DNA of 64,000 nucleotides, taken from the NCBI RefSeq assembly GCF_010183535.1, contig NC_071328.1, positions 15,872,001 to 15,936,000 of the forward strand, written 5' to 3'. Source of the stretch: Caenorhabditis remanei (lineage: Eukaryota; Nematoda; Chromadorea; Rhabditida; Rhabditidae). Positions 19,513 to 31,500 of the stretch are shown here, in pieces. The translations under genes were made by a program, and so were the position numbers. Each line of letters starts with the position of its first letter. Within the stretch, counting starts at the first letter, position 1. The notes under the pieces were generated by a model. That model worked only from the letters and a program-made list of their open reading frames with translations. It had not been told where the DNA came from and did no database searches.

Positions 19513-22500
19513 ATGGGTAGCAAGGAGAAGGAACCGAATTATTTGGATATTCTGAAAGAACAGTTTAGTGCTCTTCAGGTAGGTGAAAATATTGAAAAAT
19601 TGAGAAAAAAAACAAAAAAAAATCGACAAATATTAAATTTTTCGATTATTTTCTTGGCTGAAAAATCGATTTTCAGCTGGAATTCCTAAATTTTCGATAG
19701 TTTTCAGCAAGAGAACCTCGTTTTTTTGAGTAGAAATCTTTAATTTTCTGCAAAAAACGGGGTTTCCACATAAAAAGCAGTTTTTGACAATTTTGAATTC
19801 AAAAACCTCGTTTTCCACTGAAAAAAACTCGATAAAAACCGTTAAAAACCACATTTTTAGCTCGAAAATCGGGTTTTTGAAAACTATTTTCAGCCTAAAA
19901 TCATCGATTCCAGTCAAATAACCCATTTTCAAGCCGAAAACCTCATTTTTCAGCCCAAAATCGATCAATTTATTCCAAAAAATTCAATTTTAAGCCAAAA
20001 AATACGATTTTCGCGAACTAAAGTAGTTTTCTCGGCGAAAACCCAATTTTTAATGTAGAAACCGTAATTTTCAGCCAAAAAATCACGATTTTCCTGCAAA
20101 ATTCGTATTTTTCTTCATAAAATATTCATTTTTCGGCGAGAAAAATGCGTTTTTCACAGAAAAATGTCACAAAAATTGCATTTTTCAGCCGGAAAATGTA
20201 AATTTTTCCGGTCAAAAAGCAATTTTTTGCCTTAAAATCCCCATTTTTTTCACCGAAAACTCATTTTTCAGCACAAAAAATGCGATTTTCACCAAAAAAT
20301 TCCATTTTTTGCAGTCTGAATACCTGGAATTGCGTCGAAAATACGATTTGGAGCGTGCTGCGACGTCATCAGAATCAGAAGACACTTTCCCGGGACGTCT
20401 TCTGAATCTGACGTCTTCTCTCCTCCAGAAACCAAAATTCAGTGACGTCACATTCAGAATCTCATCGTCATCGTCGTCAACGCCTTCTGAATCCACCGTA
20501 ACCGTAATCCCCGCCCACAAATTCGTGTTGACCGCCCGTACCGACTACTGGAAATTGGATGATGACGTCACTGGACAGATTCAGGAGATTTCAGAAGACG
20601 TCGTCGATTTGGATGCATTCCAGACGGCGATTCGATGGATTTATACGGATCAAATTGAAATGAAAACGATGAGCGATGAGAAGTTGCTCAGAGTGTGCGA
20701 AACGGCCGCTCATTTTCGGTTGGAACAGTTGAAGAATGTGTGAGTGTTCGGTAGAGCGGGCATAAAGTTAACAAGGCAGTGTACTACATTTTAGTCGAAA
20801 AAATTTGAAAAAAATCGAAAAATGAGCGAGTTATGACGAAAATGCGGTAGAGCGCATTTGCAACAGAGTTTGAAAATTTGAGATTTTTGACCTAAACCTA
20901 GAGAATGAGTGATTTCTAGTCGATTGCTAGCAAAATTAACGCAAAATATTGAATTCTGAGCGAGTTATAGCGAAAACGCAGTGGAGCGTAATTGCATCAA
21001 AATTTTAGTTGTGCGTTTTTTTTATTTACGCATATGGAATGAATTATTTCTAGTCGATTCCAATTGAAATCAGGGCGTAATGTCAAATTCTCAGCGAGTT
21101 ATGACGAAAGTTCGGTGGAGCGCATTTGCATCATAATTTTAGTTTTACGATTTTTTGGTCTACACGGAAAGGCTGAGTGATTTCTAGTCGATTTCATCAG
21201 AAATAACTCCGGAAATTTCAGAAATGGGCGAGTTATGACAAAAGTTCGGTGGAGCGCCTTTGCGTCAAATTTTTAGTTTTGCGTTTTTTTTAATCTACAC
21301 GTATAGAATGAGCGATTTTAAGCCGATTACGGTTAAAACCCAGGCGATATCTCCAAAACTAAGCGAGTTATAAAAAAGTTCAGTAGAGCGCACTTGCATC
21401 AAATTTTTTATTTTGCGATTTTTTGACCTTCAGTTATAATTTGAGTGATTTTAAGTTGATTCCAGGTAAAACCAAGGCGATATCTTCAAAACTGAGCGAG
21501 TTATGACAAAATTTAATTACTAATTACCCTAATTATCTTCCAGATGTGTCCAACAACTGGGCGCCCGTCTCCACGTGGATAATTGCATTCAAATCTACGA
21601 ATTCGCCGAAAAACAACAGCTCCGCCCACTTTCTACAGTATGCGGCACAATGATCGCCTCTTCGTGGCCCCAACTAGGCCCCGCCCACTTTGCAAAAATG
21701 ACCGCGCCGCTGTTGTATCGATTGATTGATGGGTAGAACACAAAAATTTTTGGCGGGAAAATTTTTTCAAAAAAATAATTTCAGAAACACCAAAAACGTG
21801 CTTCACAGTATCGTATCGATCGGTCGGGAAGACGTCCTTTTTCTGTATTTTATGCAGAATTCTGAACGAATTCCCGATTGTCTGAATGAGATGGACGCGG
21901 AGGGGGCGACCGCTCTGGAACACGCACTTTGCTCGAGTCGTAAGTGCGCTCTATTGGACTTTTAAAGGAAAAATTGGTGTAACCCACTGAAAAGTCGGTT
22001 TTTTGAGCTGATTCTTGCTGGAAATGGTTTTAAATTGATAGTTTTAAAGTATAGTAGTCGAAAAACCGGTTTTTGAATTTTTGATGCAAGTGCGCTCCAC
22101 TGGACTTTTGCTGTAACTCGCTGAATACTGAAGATTTTGAGCTAATTCTTCCTGGAAATGGTTTAAAATTGATAGTTTTAAGGTATAGGGGTCGAAAATC
22201 CGGTTTTTGAATTTTTTTATGCAAGTGCGCTCCACTGGACTTTTTGCTGTAACTCGCTGAATATTGAAGATTTTGAGCTAATTTTTGTTGGAAATAGTTC
22301 AAAATTGCTATTTTCAGCGTTTAGACGTAAAAAAATTAATTGCATTAAAATTTGTTGCAAGTGCGCTCCACCGAACTTTTCGCAATTCTCGCTCAAGATT
22401 TGATTTTTTGAGCTCAATTATGTTGCAAAAAGTTCACAATCGCTGTTTTCAAAGTATGGTGATCAAAAAACCGAAATTTAAGTTTTTCGATGCAAGTGCG

Positions 22501-25500
22501 CTCTACTGGACTTTTGCTGTAACTCACTGAAAATTGAAGATAAATTGATTATTTTAAACGGAAAAGACTCAGAATCGTCATTTCCATCTATTCCAGGAAA
22601 AAATTAAGTTTCAAAAATTTCTGATGCAAGTGCGCTCCACCGAACTTTTCTCAAAAATTGCATAGTTTCAGACGAAAAAGCGCGTCTAATCGCTGAACAA
22701 CTCATAGAGAAGAAGGCCAATGTGAATGTGAAGGATAAGGAGAGAGGAGAGACGATTCTGATGAGAATGTGTAGGAAAGGTGAGGATGGCCTAGAAATCT
22801 CAAGTGGGGAAAGTTAGGCCACGGGCGGAAAATGGTCAAAAATGGCTCAAAATCGACCGTTTTTCGTCATTTTTTCTCGTTTTTTCAACTGTGGCCTAGT
22901 TTTGGATTCCTAGGCCACCATTCGAAATTTCAGAAAACTACTCGGCCATGGATTTTCTTCTGAAAAACGGAGCGGACGCGAGAATTTGTCAATCACCTGG
23001 GGACTATAACGTCGTCCACGTCGCCACGCGGATTCATTCCGATCAAGTGGGAAAATGGATTGAGGAGAATAAGGAGAAACTGGATTTGAATAAGGTCGAT
23101 GCGGAGGAGAGGTAATTGGAGTGGAAGAGGAAAAGCTAGGCCATCAATTTTACCGGAAAAACGAGCGTAACTCACTGAAAAGTCGATTTTTCGAGCTAAT
23201 TTTTGCTGGAAATGGTTTAAAATTGATAGTTTTAGGGTATAGTAGTCGAAAAATCGGTTTTCGAATTATTTGATGCAAGTGCGCTCTACTGGACTTTTGC
23301 TTTAACTCCCTGGAAATAAAAGGTATTGAGCTAATTTTGGTTGGAAACAATTTAAATTTGCTATTTTTAGAGTTTAGGAGTAAAAAAATCCCAAAATTTC
23401 CATATTTCGATGCAAGTGCGCTCCAGTGAACTTTTGCTATAACTCACTGGAAAGTCGGTTTTTCGAGCTAAGTTATATTGGAAATGGTTTGAAATCGCTA
23501 GTTTCAAAGTATAGTGGTCAAAAAACCAAAATTTGATTTTTTTTTCGATGCAAATGCGCTCCAGTGAACTTTTGCTATAACTTGCTGAAAATTCAAATTT
23601 TTGAGCTAATTTTGAATGGAAAAGATTCAGGATAGTATTTTGCATCTCTTCCAACTGAAAAAAAAAGAATTTCATATAATTGGTGGCCAAGAATCCCAAA
23701 TGTGTGGTTTTCTAGGCCACCAACAGGTTGATGGCCTAGAATTCCACATTTTGAGTTTTCTAGGCCATCCGGGTAAAGCATTGCTATTTTTAAGCCTTTT
23801 TTTTTAACGAAACAACTGAAAAAAACGGGAATTTTCAACTGGCGGCCGAACTTTTGCATTATTTGGTTTTCTAGGCCACCGGTTGGGAAATTGTCGGGAA
23901 CGCTGCAAAAATTAGAATTTTTAGTGATTTTGAGTTATTTTTCACTCAACAGTGATGATAAATCGTAACTTTTGAGCGGTGGCCGAACTTTCGATATTTT
24001 GGTTTTCTAGGCCACCATCAAAATCGGTCAAAAACATCAACTTGCTGGTGGCCTAGAACTCCAAATTTTGAGTTTTCTAGGCCACAAGCAAGTTCATGGC
24101 CTAGAATTCCAAATGTGCGGTTTTCTAGACCACCAATCAGATGGTGGCCTAGAATTCCAAATTTTGAGTTTTCTAGGCCACAATTTATTTTCCTCTTCCA
24201 GAACACCCCTAATGTGTGCCGTCATCTCAAACAACCACCTCATCTGCGAATCACTCATCCGAAGCGGTGTCCACCTCGACGTGGCGACTTCAGAAGGCCA
24301 CACAGCTCTCTCCACATGTCTTCTGATATCCGACGCTCCGAATCGTCGAATTTCAGAACTTTTAATCCAAAATGGGTCTCAAGTGGACTTCCGAATCTAC
24401 AGTAACCGTGTACCGTTTCTCAATGAAATTGTCTCTCGTCGGGATACTGTAGGCGTTGAGGCTCTCCTCGCCGCTGGTGTCGATTGCCACGTGGCGGATT
24501 CTGAGGGGAAGACGGCGTGCCACGTGGCGGCCGAGACGGGCGCCACGGAGATTATGAGTCGGATTGTGGAGGCGAGGAGGGGTGGGTTACGGTGGACAAG
24601 GGATTCGGAGGATAGGACGGCGTTGGATATTGCCGTCGAGAGGAGGGATTTGAAGACGGCCAGGATTTGTATTAAAGGTATGGCCGAGGTTTTTCTAGGC
24701 CATGCGGAAGAAGAATGGGGTTTCTAGGTCAACAAGGAGCCGAGATACTGTGGTGGAAGAGAAATCCAAATTTTCGGGTTCTAGGCTACCAATAGAGTGG
24801 CCTACCTTTTTAAGCGGCGAAAACTAGGCCACCAGAAAGAAAAATCAGGGTTTCTAGGCCATTTTTGAGCAATTTTGAGTGATGGCCTAGAAATCCAATT
24901 TTTTGGGATTCTAGGCCACTACCTTCAAAATGGCCTAAAATCCCAATTGTTGAGATCCGAATCTTCTTAGCTGAAAAAACTAGGCCATTTGGAAGAAAAA
25001 TGGGGTTTCTAGGCCATCAGGAAAGCGAATTAGGATTGGTGGCCTAGAAACCCAAATGTTGAGTTTTTTAGGCCATTTTTTGGGAATCCTAGGCCACCTA
25101 CCAAGAACTTTAGTGTCCTAGATTTTTATGTGAGGAGAAATGATAAAAAATAGTGAATTTTGACCGATTTTTAGTTGATGGCCTAGAAAACCAAAAATGC
25201 AAAAGTTCGGCCACCACCAGAAAAACGCGTTTTTGAACTCTTTTTAAGCTGGAAATGAACTGTTCTGAGGAAAATTAGCTAGAAATCCAGAAATTTAGTG
25301 AATTCCGGCCGGTGGCCTAGAAATTCCTTAAAAAAGTTAGGCCACCGCTAAAAAATCACCGTTTTTCATAATTTTTGAGTGAAAAATCGCTGGTGGCCTA
25401 GGAATCCCTTCCAAAAACGGTTTTTTAGGCCTTTTTTAGAGTGATGGCCTAGAATCCCAATTTTCGGATTCCTAGGCCACCAAAACTCTTCCACCTCTTT

Positions 25501-28500
25501 CCAGGCGGTGCCGACGTGAATTCGCATGACAAAAATGGGCGGAGCCTCCTATCGAAAGCGATCGTATCGGATGACGATGAAATTGGTGTGTTCCTTATCG
25601 AAAATGATGCGAGAGCGAAGAATGAGGAGTGAGTTTCGGGGGACTAGGTGGATTTCTAGGCCATCGGGGGAAAATTTCTGTTTTTAATCATTTTTTAGCG
25701 AAAAAACTGGAAGAAACTGGCAAAAAACGGTGTTTTTCAACATTTTTGAGTGGTGGCCGAACTTTTGCATTTTTGGATTTTTAGGCCACCAACCAAAAGT
25801 TGTCAGAAATCGTGAAAAATGAGAATTTTAAGCGATTTTCAGCCGTTTTCCACTGAAAAATGTTGAAAAATCGTTACTTTTGAGTGATGGCCGAACTTTT
25901 GCATTTTTGGTTTTCTAGGCTCACTTTTCGTTGATTTTCTTGATTTTTAGCTAATTTTCCCACTAAAAAGTGGCAGAATGACAGTTCTCACCGATTTTCC
26001 ACCAAAAATCATTGAAAAAAACAAGATTTTGAGCGGTGGCCGAACTATTGCATTTTTGGTTTTCTAGGCCACCTGCCGGAAAAGTGCCTAAAACGCTGAA
26101 AAATGAGAATTTTCGAAGATTTTGAGCAATTTTTCACTCAAAAATGATGAAAAATCGTTATTTTTGAGTGGTGGCCGAACTTTTGCATTTTTGGTTTTCT
26201 AGGCCACCGGTCGGAATTCTCCAAATTTTTGGATTTTTAGCAATTTTTTTTCAAAAAACGTTCATGTTCAGCCTAATAACAGTTCGAAAACCCGTTTTCT
26301 GGTGGTGGCCGAACTTTAGCATTTTTGGTTTTCTAGGCCACCAACCAAAAAATGGTCTGAAATCACCATTTTTGCTCATTTTTCGTCGATTTTCAATTAT
26401 TTTCATGATTTTCAGCTCATTTTCCTACTAAAAACTGCAAATTTTCAATAATTTTCAGTCGAATCCATGGAAAATCGTATCTAGAATCGGCGTGTGAACG
26501 TGGTCTCCTCAACACAGTTCGCTCGTTCATTTCGAATGGATGTAAACTGAATTCCCGTTGTTCCACAGGGTACACTCTGATCCATGCGGCACTCAGTCAA
26601 CACAAATTGGATGTGGCCGCGGTTTTGGTGAATTTCGGATGCGATTTGGAGTCGAAAGTGACACTGAACACGAGTGGAGACGTCATGGAAGAGGGGGATG
26701 AGGTAGGGAGAATTCTAGGCCATTTCTATGGAAAAATAGTGAAAAAATCACGAAAAAAGTGAAAAAAATCACGAAAAACGGATGAAATTGAGCCTGGTGG
26801 CCTAGAATCCCAATTCTTGGAAAGCTAGGCCATCATTTTCAGCGTTTGATGGCCGAACTTTCTCTGAAGTTAGGCCACGTATTATTTGATGGCCTAGAAA
26901 TCCAAAAAACTGGTTAGGCCACGAAGAAACATAGACTGGCCTAACTTTTCTCCGATGGCCTAATTTATGCAAAAGTTAGGCCACCGCTGAAAAATAACGA
27001 TTTTTCGCGTTTTTGAGTGAAAAATTACTTTAAATCGCTGGAAATTCTCATCTTCAGCGTTTCCCGACTACTTCCACTCGGTGGCCTAGAAAACCAAAAA
27101 ATGCGAAAGTTCGGCCACCGCTGAAAAATGATTATTTTTCATAATTTTTGAGAGAAAAATTACTTTAAATCGCTGAAAACTCTCATTTTTCATTATTTGT
27201 GACAAATTTCACCGGCTGGCCTAGAAAACCTAAAAATGCGAAAGTTAGGTCACCGCTCAAAAATGTTGATTTTTCACGTTTTTCAGGTTAAAAATGAAGA
27301 AAACTGCCATTATTCATCATTTCCGAAGAAAATCGATGAAAAATAAGCAAAAATCAAGATTTTTGACCGATTTTTCGTTGGTGGCCTAGAAATCCAAAAA
27401 TGCGAAAGTTAGGTCACCGCTCAAAATGTTGTTTTTTCCATGTTTTTAAGGTGAAAAATGGCTCATAACAGCTAAAAATTCTCATTTTTCACCATTTCTG
27501 ACGATTTTCATCTGGTGGCCTAGAAAACCAAAATATGCGAAAGTTAGGCCACCACTTGAAAATTATTATTTTTCATCATTTTTGTGTGAAAAATTGCTCG
27601 AAATCGCTGAAAACTATCATATTTCTGCGTTTCAGCCAAATTTTTCAGTGGTGGCCTAGAAATCCAAAAATGCAAAAGTTCGGCCACCGTTCAAAATTTT
27701 CAAATTTTGAGGTTTTTCAGCGAAAAAGACTGAAATTCGTCATTTTTACACCCAAGTATCCAATATTTTTGGATTTCTCTCCCATGGCCTAACTTTTTCC
27801 TAGGCCACCTACCTAATTTCTGTAATTTTCAGTCTACCAACTGGTCTACTCGACAAACCCTTCTCCACCGTCTAATCGATGACGGCGATCAGCAAGGAGC
27901 GGTGTTTTTGATAGAGAACGGGGCGGATGTGAACGCCCGTAGGGAATACAGTAACCCATCGGACGACGATCTATTCACACCGTGTCATATGGCCATTTCG
28001 TGGGCTCAAAATGAGATTTTAATGGCTTTGAGAGATAAGGGGGCGGATTTGTCGGCTGTCGATACGGATGGAAGAACACCCGCTCATATTGGGGTTAGGG
28101 AACAGAATGTCGATGGGGTCAAGGTGAGAAATCTTGAAAATAGGCGATTTCTGATAGGAAATGAGCTGAAAATCCGGAAAAATCGATGAAAAACACGAAA
28201 AAACTGTGATTTTTGACAGATTTTGAGTGGTGGCCTAGAAACCCGAAATTGCAAAAGTTCGGCCACCACTTGAAAATCTTGTCTTTTTACCGATTTATAA
28301 GCTAGAAATGAACTTTTTCGGCGGAAAATGAGCTAGAAATCCAAAAAAATCCAAGAAAAATGCGCAAAACCATTGTTTTTTGACCGATTTTGACCGGTGG
28401 CCTAGAAAACCAAAACTGCGAAAGTTCGGCCACCGCTCAAAAGTAACGGTTTCTTATCATTTTTGAAGGAAAAATGGTTCAAAATCGCTGAAAAATCTTG

Positions 28501-31500
28501 TTTTTCAGAGTTTCTGACAATTTACTCTCGGTGGCCTAGAAATCCAAAAATGCAAAAGTTCGGCCACCACTCGAAAATCAGGTTTTTTACTCATTTTAGG
28601 CTAAAAATGAGAATGATGAACTTTTTTTGAGAAAATTTGGCTGAAAATCCAAAAAAAATCCCAGAAAAATTATCAAAACGGTGTTTTTTGACCGTTTTTG
28701 AGTGGTGGCCTAGAAATCCAAAAATGCAAAAGTGTTTTTTCCCAGTTTTTTGGTCAAAAATTACTGAAAGTTCTCATTTTTCAGCGTTTCAGCCATATTT
28801 TTCACTGATTTTTGGTCAAAAATTGCTGTTTTCAGATTCTCCTTGAAGCGGAAAATGTGGAATTCATTCCGATTCGTGATAAATTCGGACAAACTATTCT
28901 ATCACAATCGATGGCTGTGAAAGATCATCAGGTAATTAAAGGAAAGAGATGGGCAGACATCTGGACAAACAGACACACAGATGAGGCCACGCCTACCTTC
29001 GTTGATAATAAGGGGCGGTGCTTGTACATTTTGACATGAAAATAGGTTTTTGAGCTAAAAATCCCGATTTTCTATATATTTTCGTCTGAAAATCACAAAT
29101 TTTAGATATTTTTCTTTCTAAAGTCACCAAACGTTGCATTTCCCGGTCATCTGGATAGACAGACACACAGATAGACTATAAAATACCATTTTTCGAGCAA
29201 AAACTTTCATTTAACGCCAAAATTACGATTTTTGTGCAAATATCACCCAAAAATGACTGAAATCGATGGAAAATACCCAAATATCTTGATTTTCAGTCAT
29301 TTTCTACTCACAAAGTCAATTTTTTGGGAGAAAACGCTCGAAAATTTGGTGAAAATCGCTTAAAATTGTCTATTTTCAGAAAAACTCTGAAAAATATCAA
29401 CTTTCAGTCATTTTCAGCCGGGAAAACCTGTTAAATCTCTCGATTTTTTTTTTTAGATTTTACGCTCAAAAATTCAATTTTTGAATGGGAAATGACTGAA
29501 AATCGGTCAAAAATACCCACAAAATCTCAATTTTCAGTCATTTAAAGCTCTGAATCTATCAATTTTTCAGCAAATATCACCTAAAATCACAAATTACAGT
29601 CATTTTTAGCTGAAAAAACTGTTAAATCTATCGATTTACGATCATTTTTCACTCGAAAAATTCGATATTTCAACAAAAAAGTCGCGAAAAAACACAATTT
29701 TATGTCATTTTCCACTCAAAAAGTCAATTTTTTGGGCAAAAATACCCTAAAAATCGCAATTTTCAGTCATTTTCCATTCAAAAACTCAATGTTTTCAGCA
29801 GGGTTGGGAAATTCCGGGCTGGCCCGGCCGGGCTGACAGAAATTTTTTGCCGGCCCGGCCCGGTCGGCCCGGTCGGCCCGGATTCAAAAAATGTGCTCAT
29901 TTTTTTCACATATTTTTTTTTCGAAATTTTCATTAAAAAATGATCAAAATGCTCCAAAATTCTCGTACACTTCAGTTTTTTATCGATATTCCGAAACATA
30001 GTCGAAAATTCGACTTTTTGCAAAAAAAAACTGAAACTTTTTTCAAAAAATTTCAAATTTCTACAGGAGCCGGGCCGACCGGGCCGAACGGGCCGAAGAA
30101 AATTTCTCAGTCGGCCCGGCCCGGCCCGGAATTTCCCAACCCTGGTTTTCAGTCAAAAACTCGAAAAATGGTCAAAAATACCCGAAAAATTTCAATTTTC
30201 AGTGATTTTCAGCTCCAAAACCCACTTAAGAGACAATCTCTGACTGGCTCGAGCATAGGCCTACAGGCCATGTTACACATAAACCAAAGTGATCCGTTCC
30301 GGCTGATTTTTTGATATGTTAGTACTCTAGGAATTCCAAGAATTTTATACCATACCAGATTAGGCTCCGCCCCCTTTGACCTACCGAAACGATCGATTGA
30401 AGTTGAAAAATGAAAATTTTTCTTTCGAAAGATAGGATCAAAATTCTTTCAGAAATGAATTGCCAGCCTTATTTTGTGCATTTTATAAGATAAACTATTT
30501 TTTCTAGCTCTCCTGCATCATATAGAAAAAATCACTTTTTTGTAAAAATTGTCAATTTTTTCATGTTTTTTGGATTTTTCGGCAGGTCGAAGTACTGTGG
30601 TCCGAAGCAAATTTGTGATGATTGAATACGTATTTGTGTTAGCTTTCTGAAAATATAAAGACTTTCCCCAGATTCCACTGTCAAGGTGAGTTATGATCAA
30701 AAAAGTGACTAAATTTGATGCATTTCGACGTACCCCCCTCCATGGTAAAAAATGGCTGGGTGACGAAAATTAAAAATATCTCTGATTTGAGTTATTCAGA
30801 GCTAAAATGATGCTCACACAACTTTTCAGACAATTCTGGCCATGTTTCAGCGAGTTACAGACACCTCCTCCATTTTTTCGAATCAAAAAGTTTGAGCTCT
30901 CGTAACTTTCCTAATTCTGACTTAAAATCTTAGAAACTTCTGGAAAACGGTGAAATATACTTCAAAAACGCAAATGAATGAATAAATGTCAAGTTTTGTC
31001 GTTTTGTTCAACTTTCGTTTCATATCATATATGATAGCTTCATGTGTCTACGATAGGGAGGTATTCTAGGGTATGAAATGGCAGCATTCTTTTTTGTAAT
31101 CAACTTTTAACTATTCACTTGCGTTTTTGAAGTATATTTCACTGTTTTCCAGAAGTTTCTAAGATTTTAAGTCAGAATTAGGAAAGTTACGAGAGCTCAA
31201 ACTTTTTGATTCGAAAAAATGGAGGAGGTGTCTGTAACTCACTGAAACATGGTTAGAATTGTTTGAAAAGTTGTGTAAGCACTATTCTAACTCTGAATAA
31301 CTCAAATCAGAGATATTTTTAATTTTCGTCACCCAGCCATTTTTTACCATGGAGGGGGGTACGTCGAAATGCATCAAATTTAGTCACTTTTTTGATCATA
31401 ACTCACCTTGACAGTGGAATCTGGGGAAAGTCTTTATATTTTCAGATAGCCAACACAAATACGTATCTTACCATCATAAGTTTGCTTCGGACCACAGTAC

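Noticed and set aside
24068..24727. Single 219-codon ORF starting in intron sequence
   Set aside because: Only the part from 24202 to 24677 is exon 7 of the ANKFY1-like gene. The start lies in the GGTGGCC repeats.
23690..28800. CRISPR-like array because of regularly spaced ~40-base repeats
   Set aside because: Nuclear intronic DNA of an animal, diverged repeats, orientation changes between introns, AT-rich related spacers and no cas genes.
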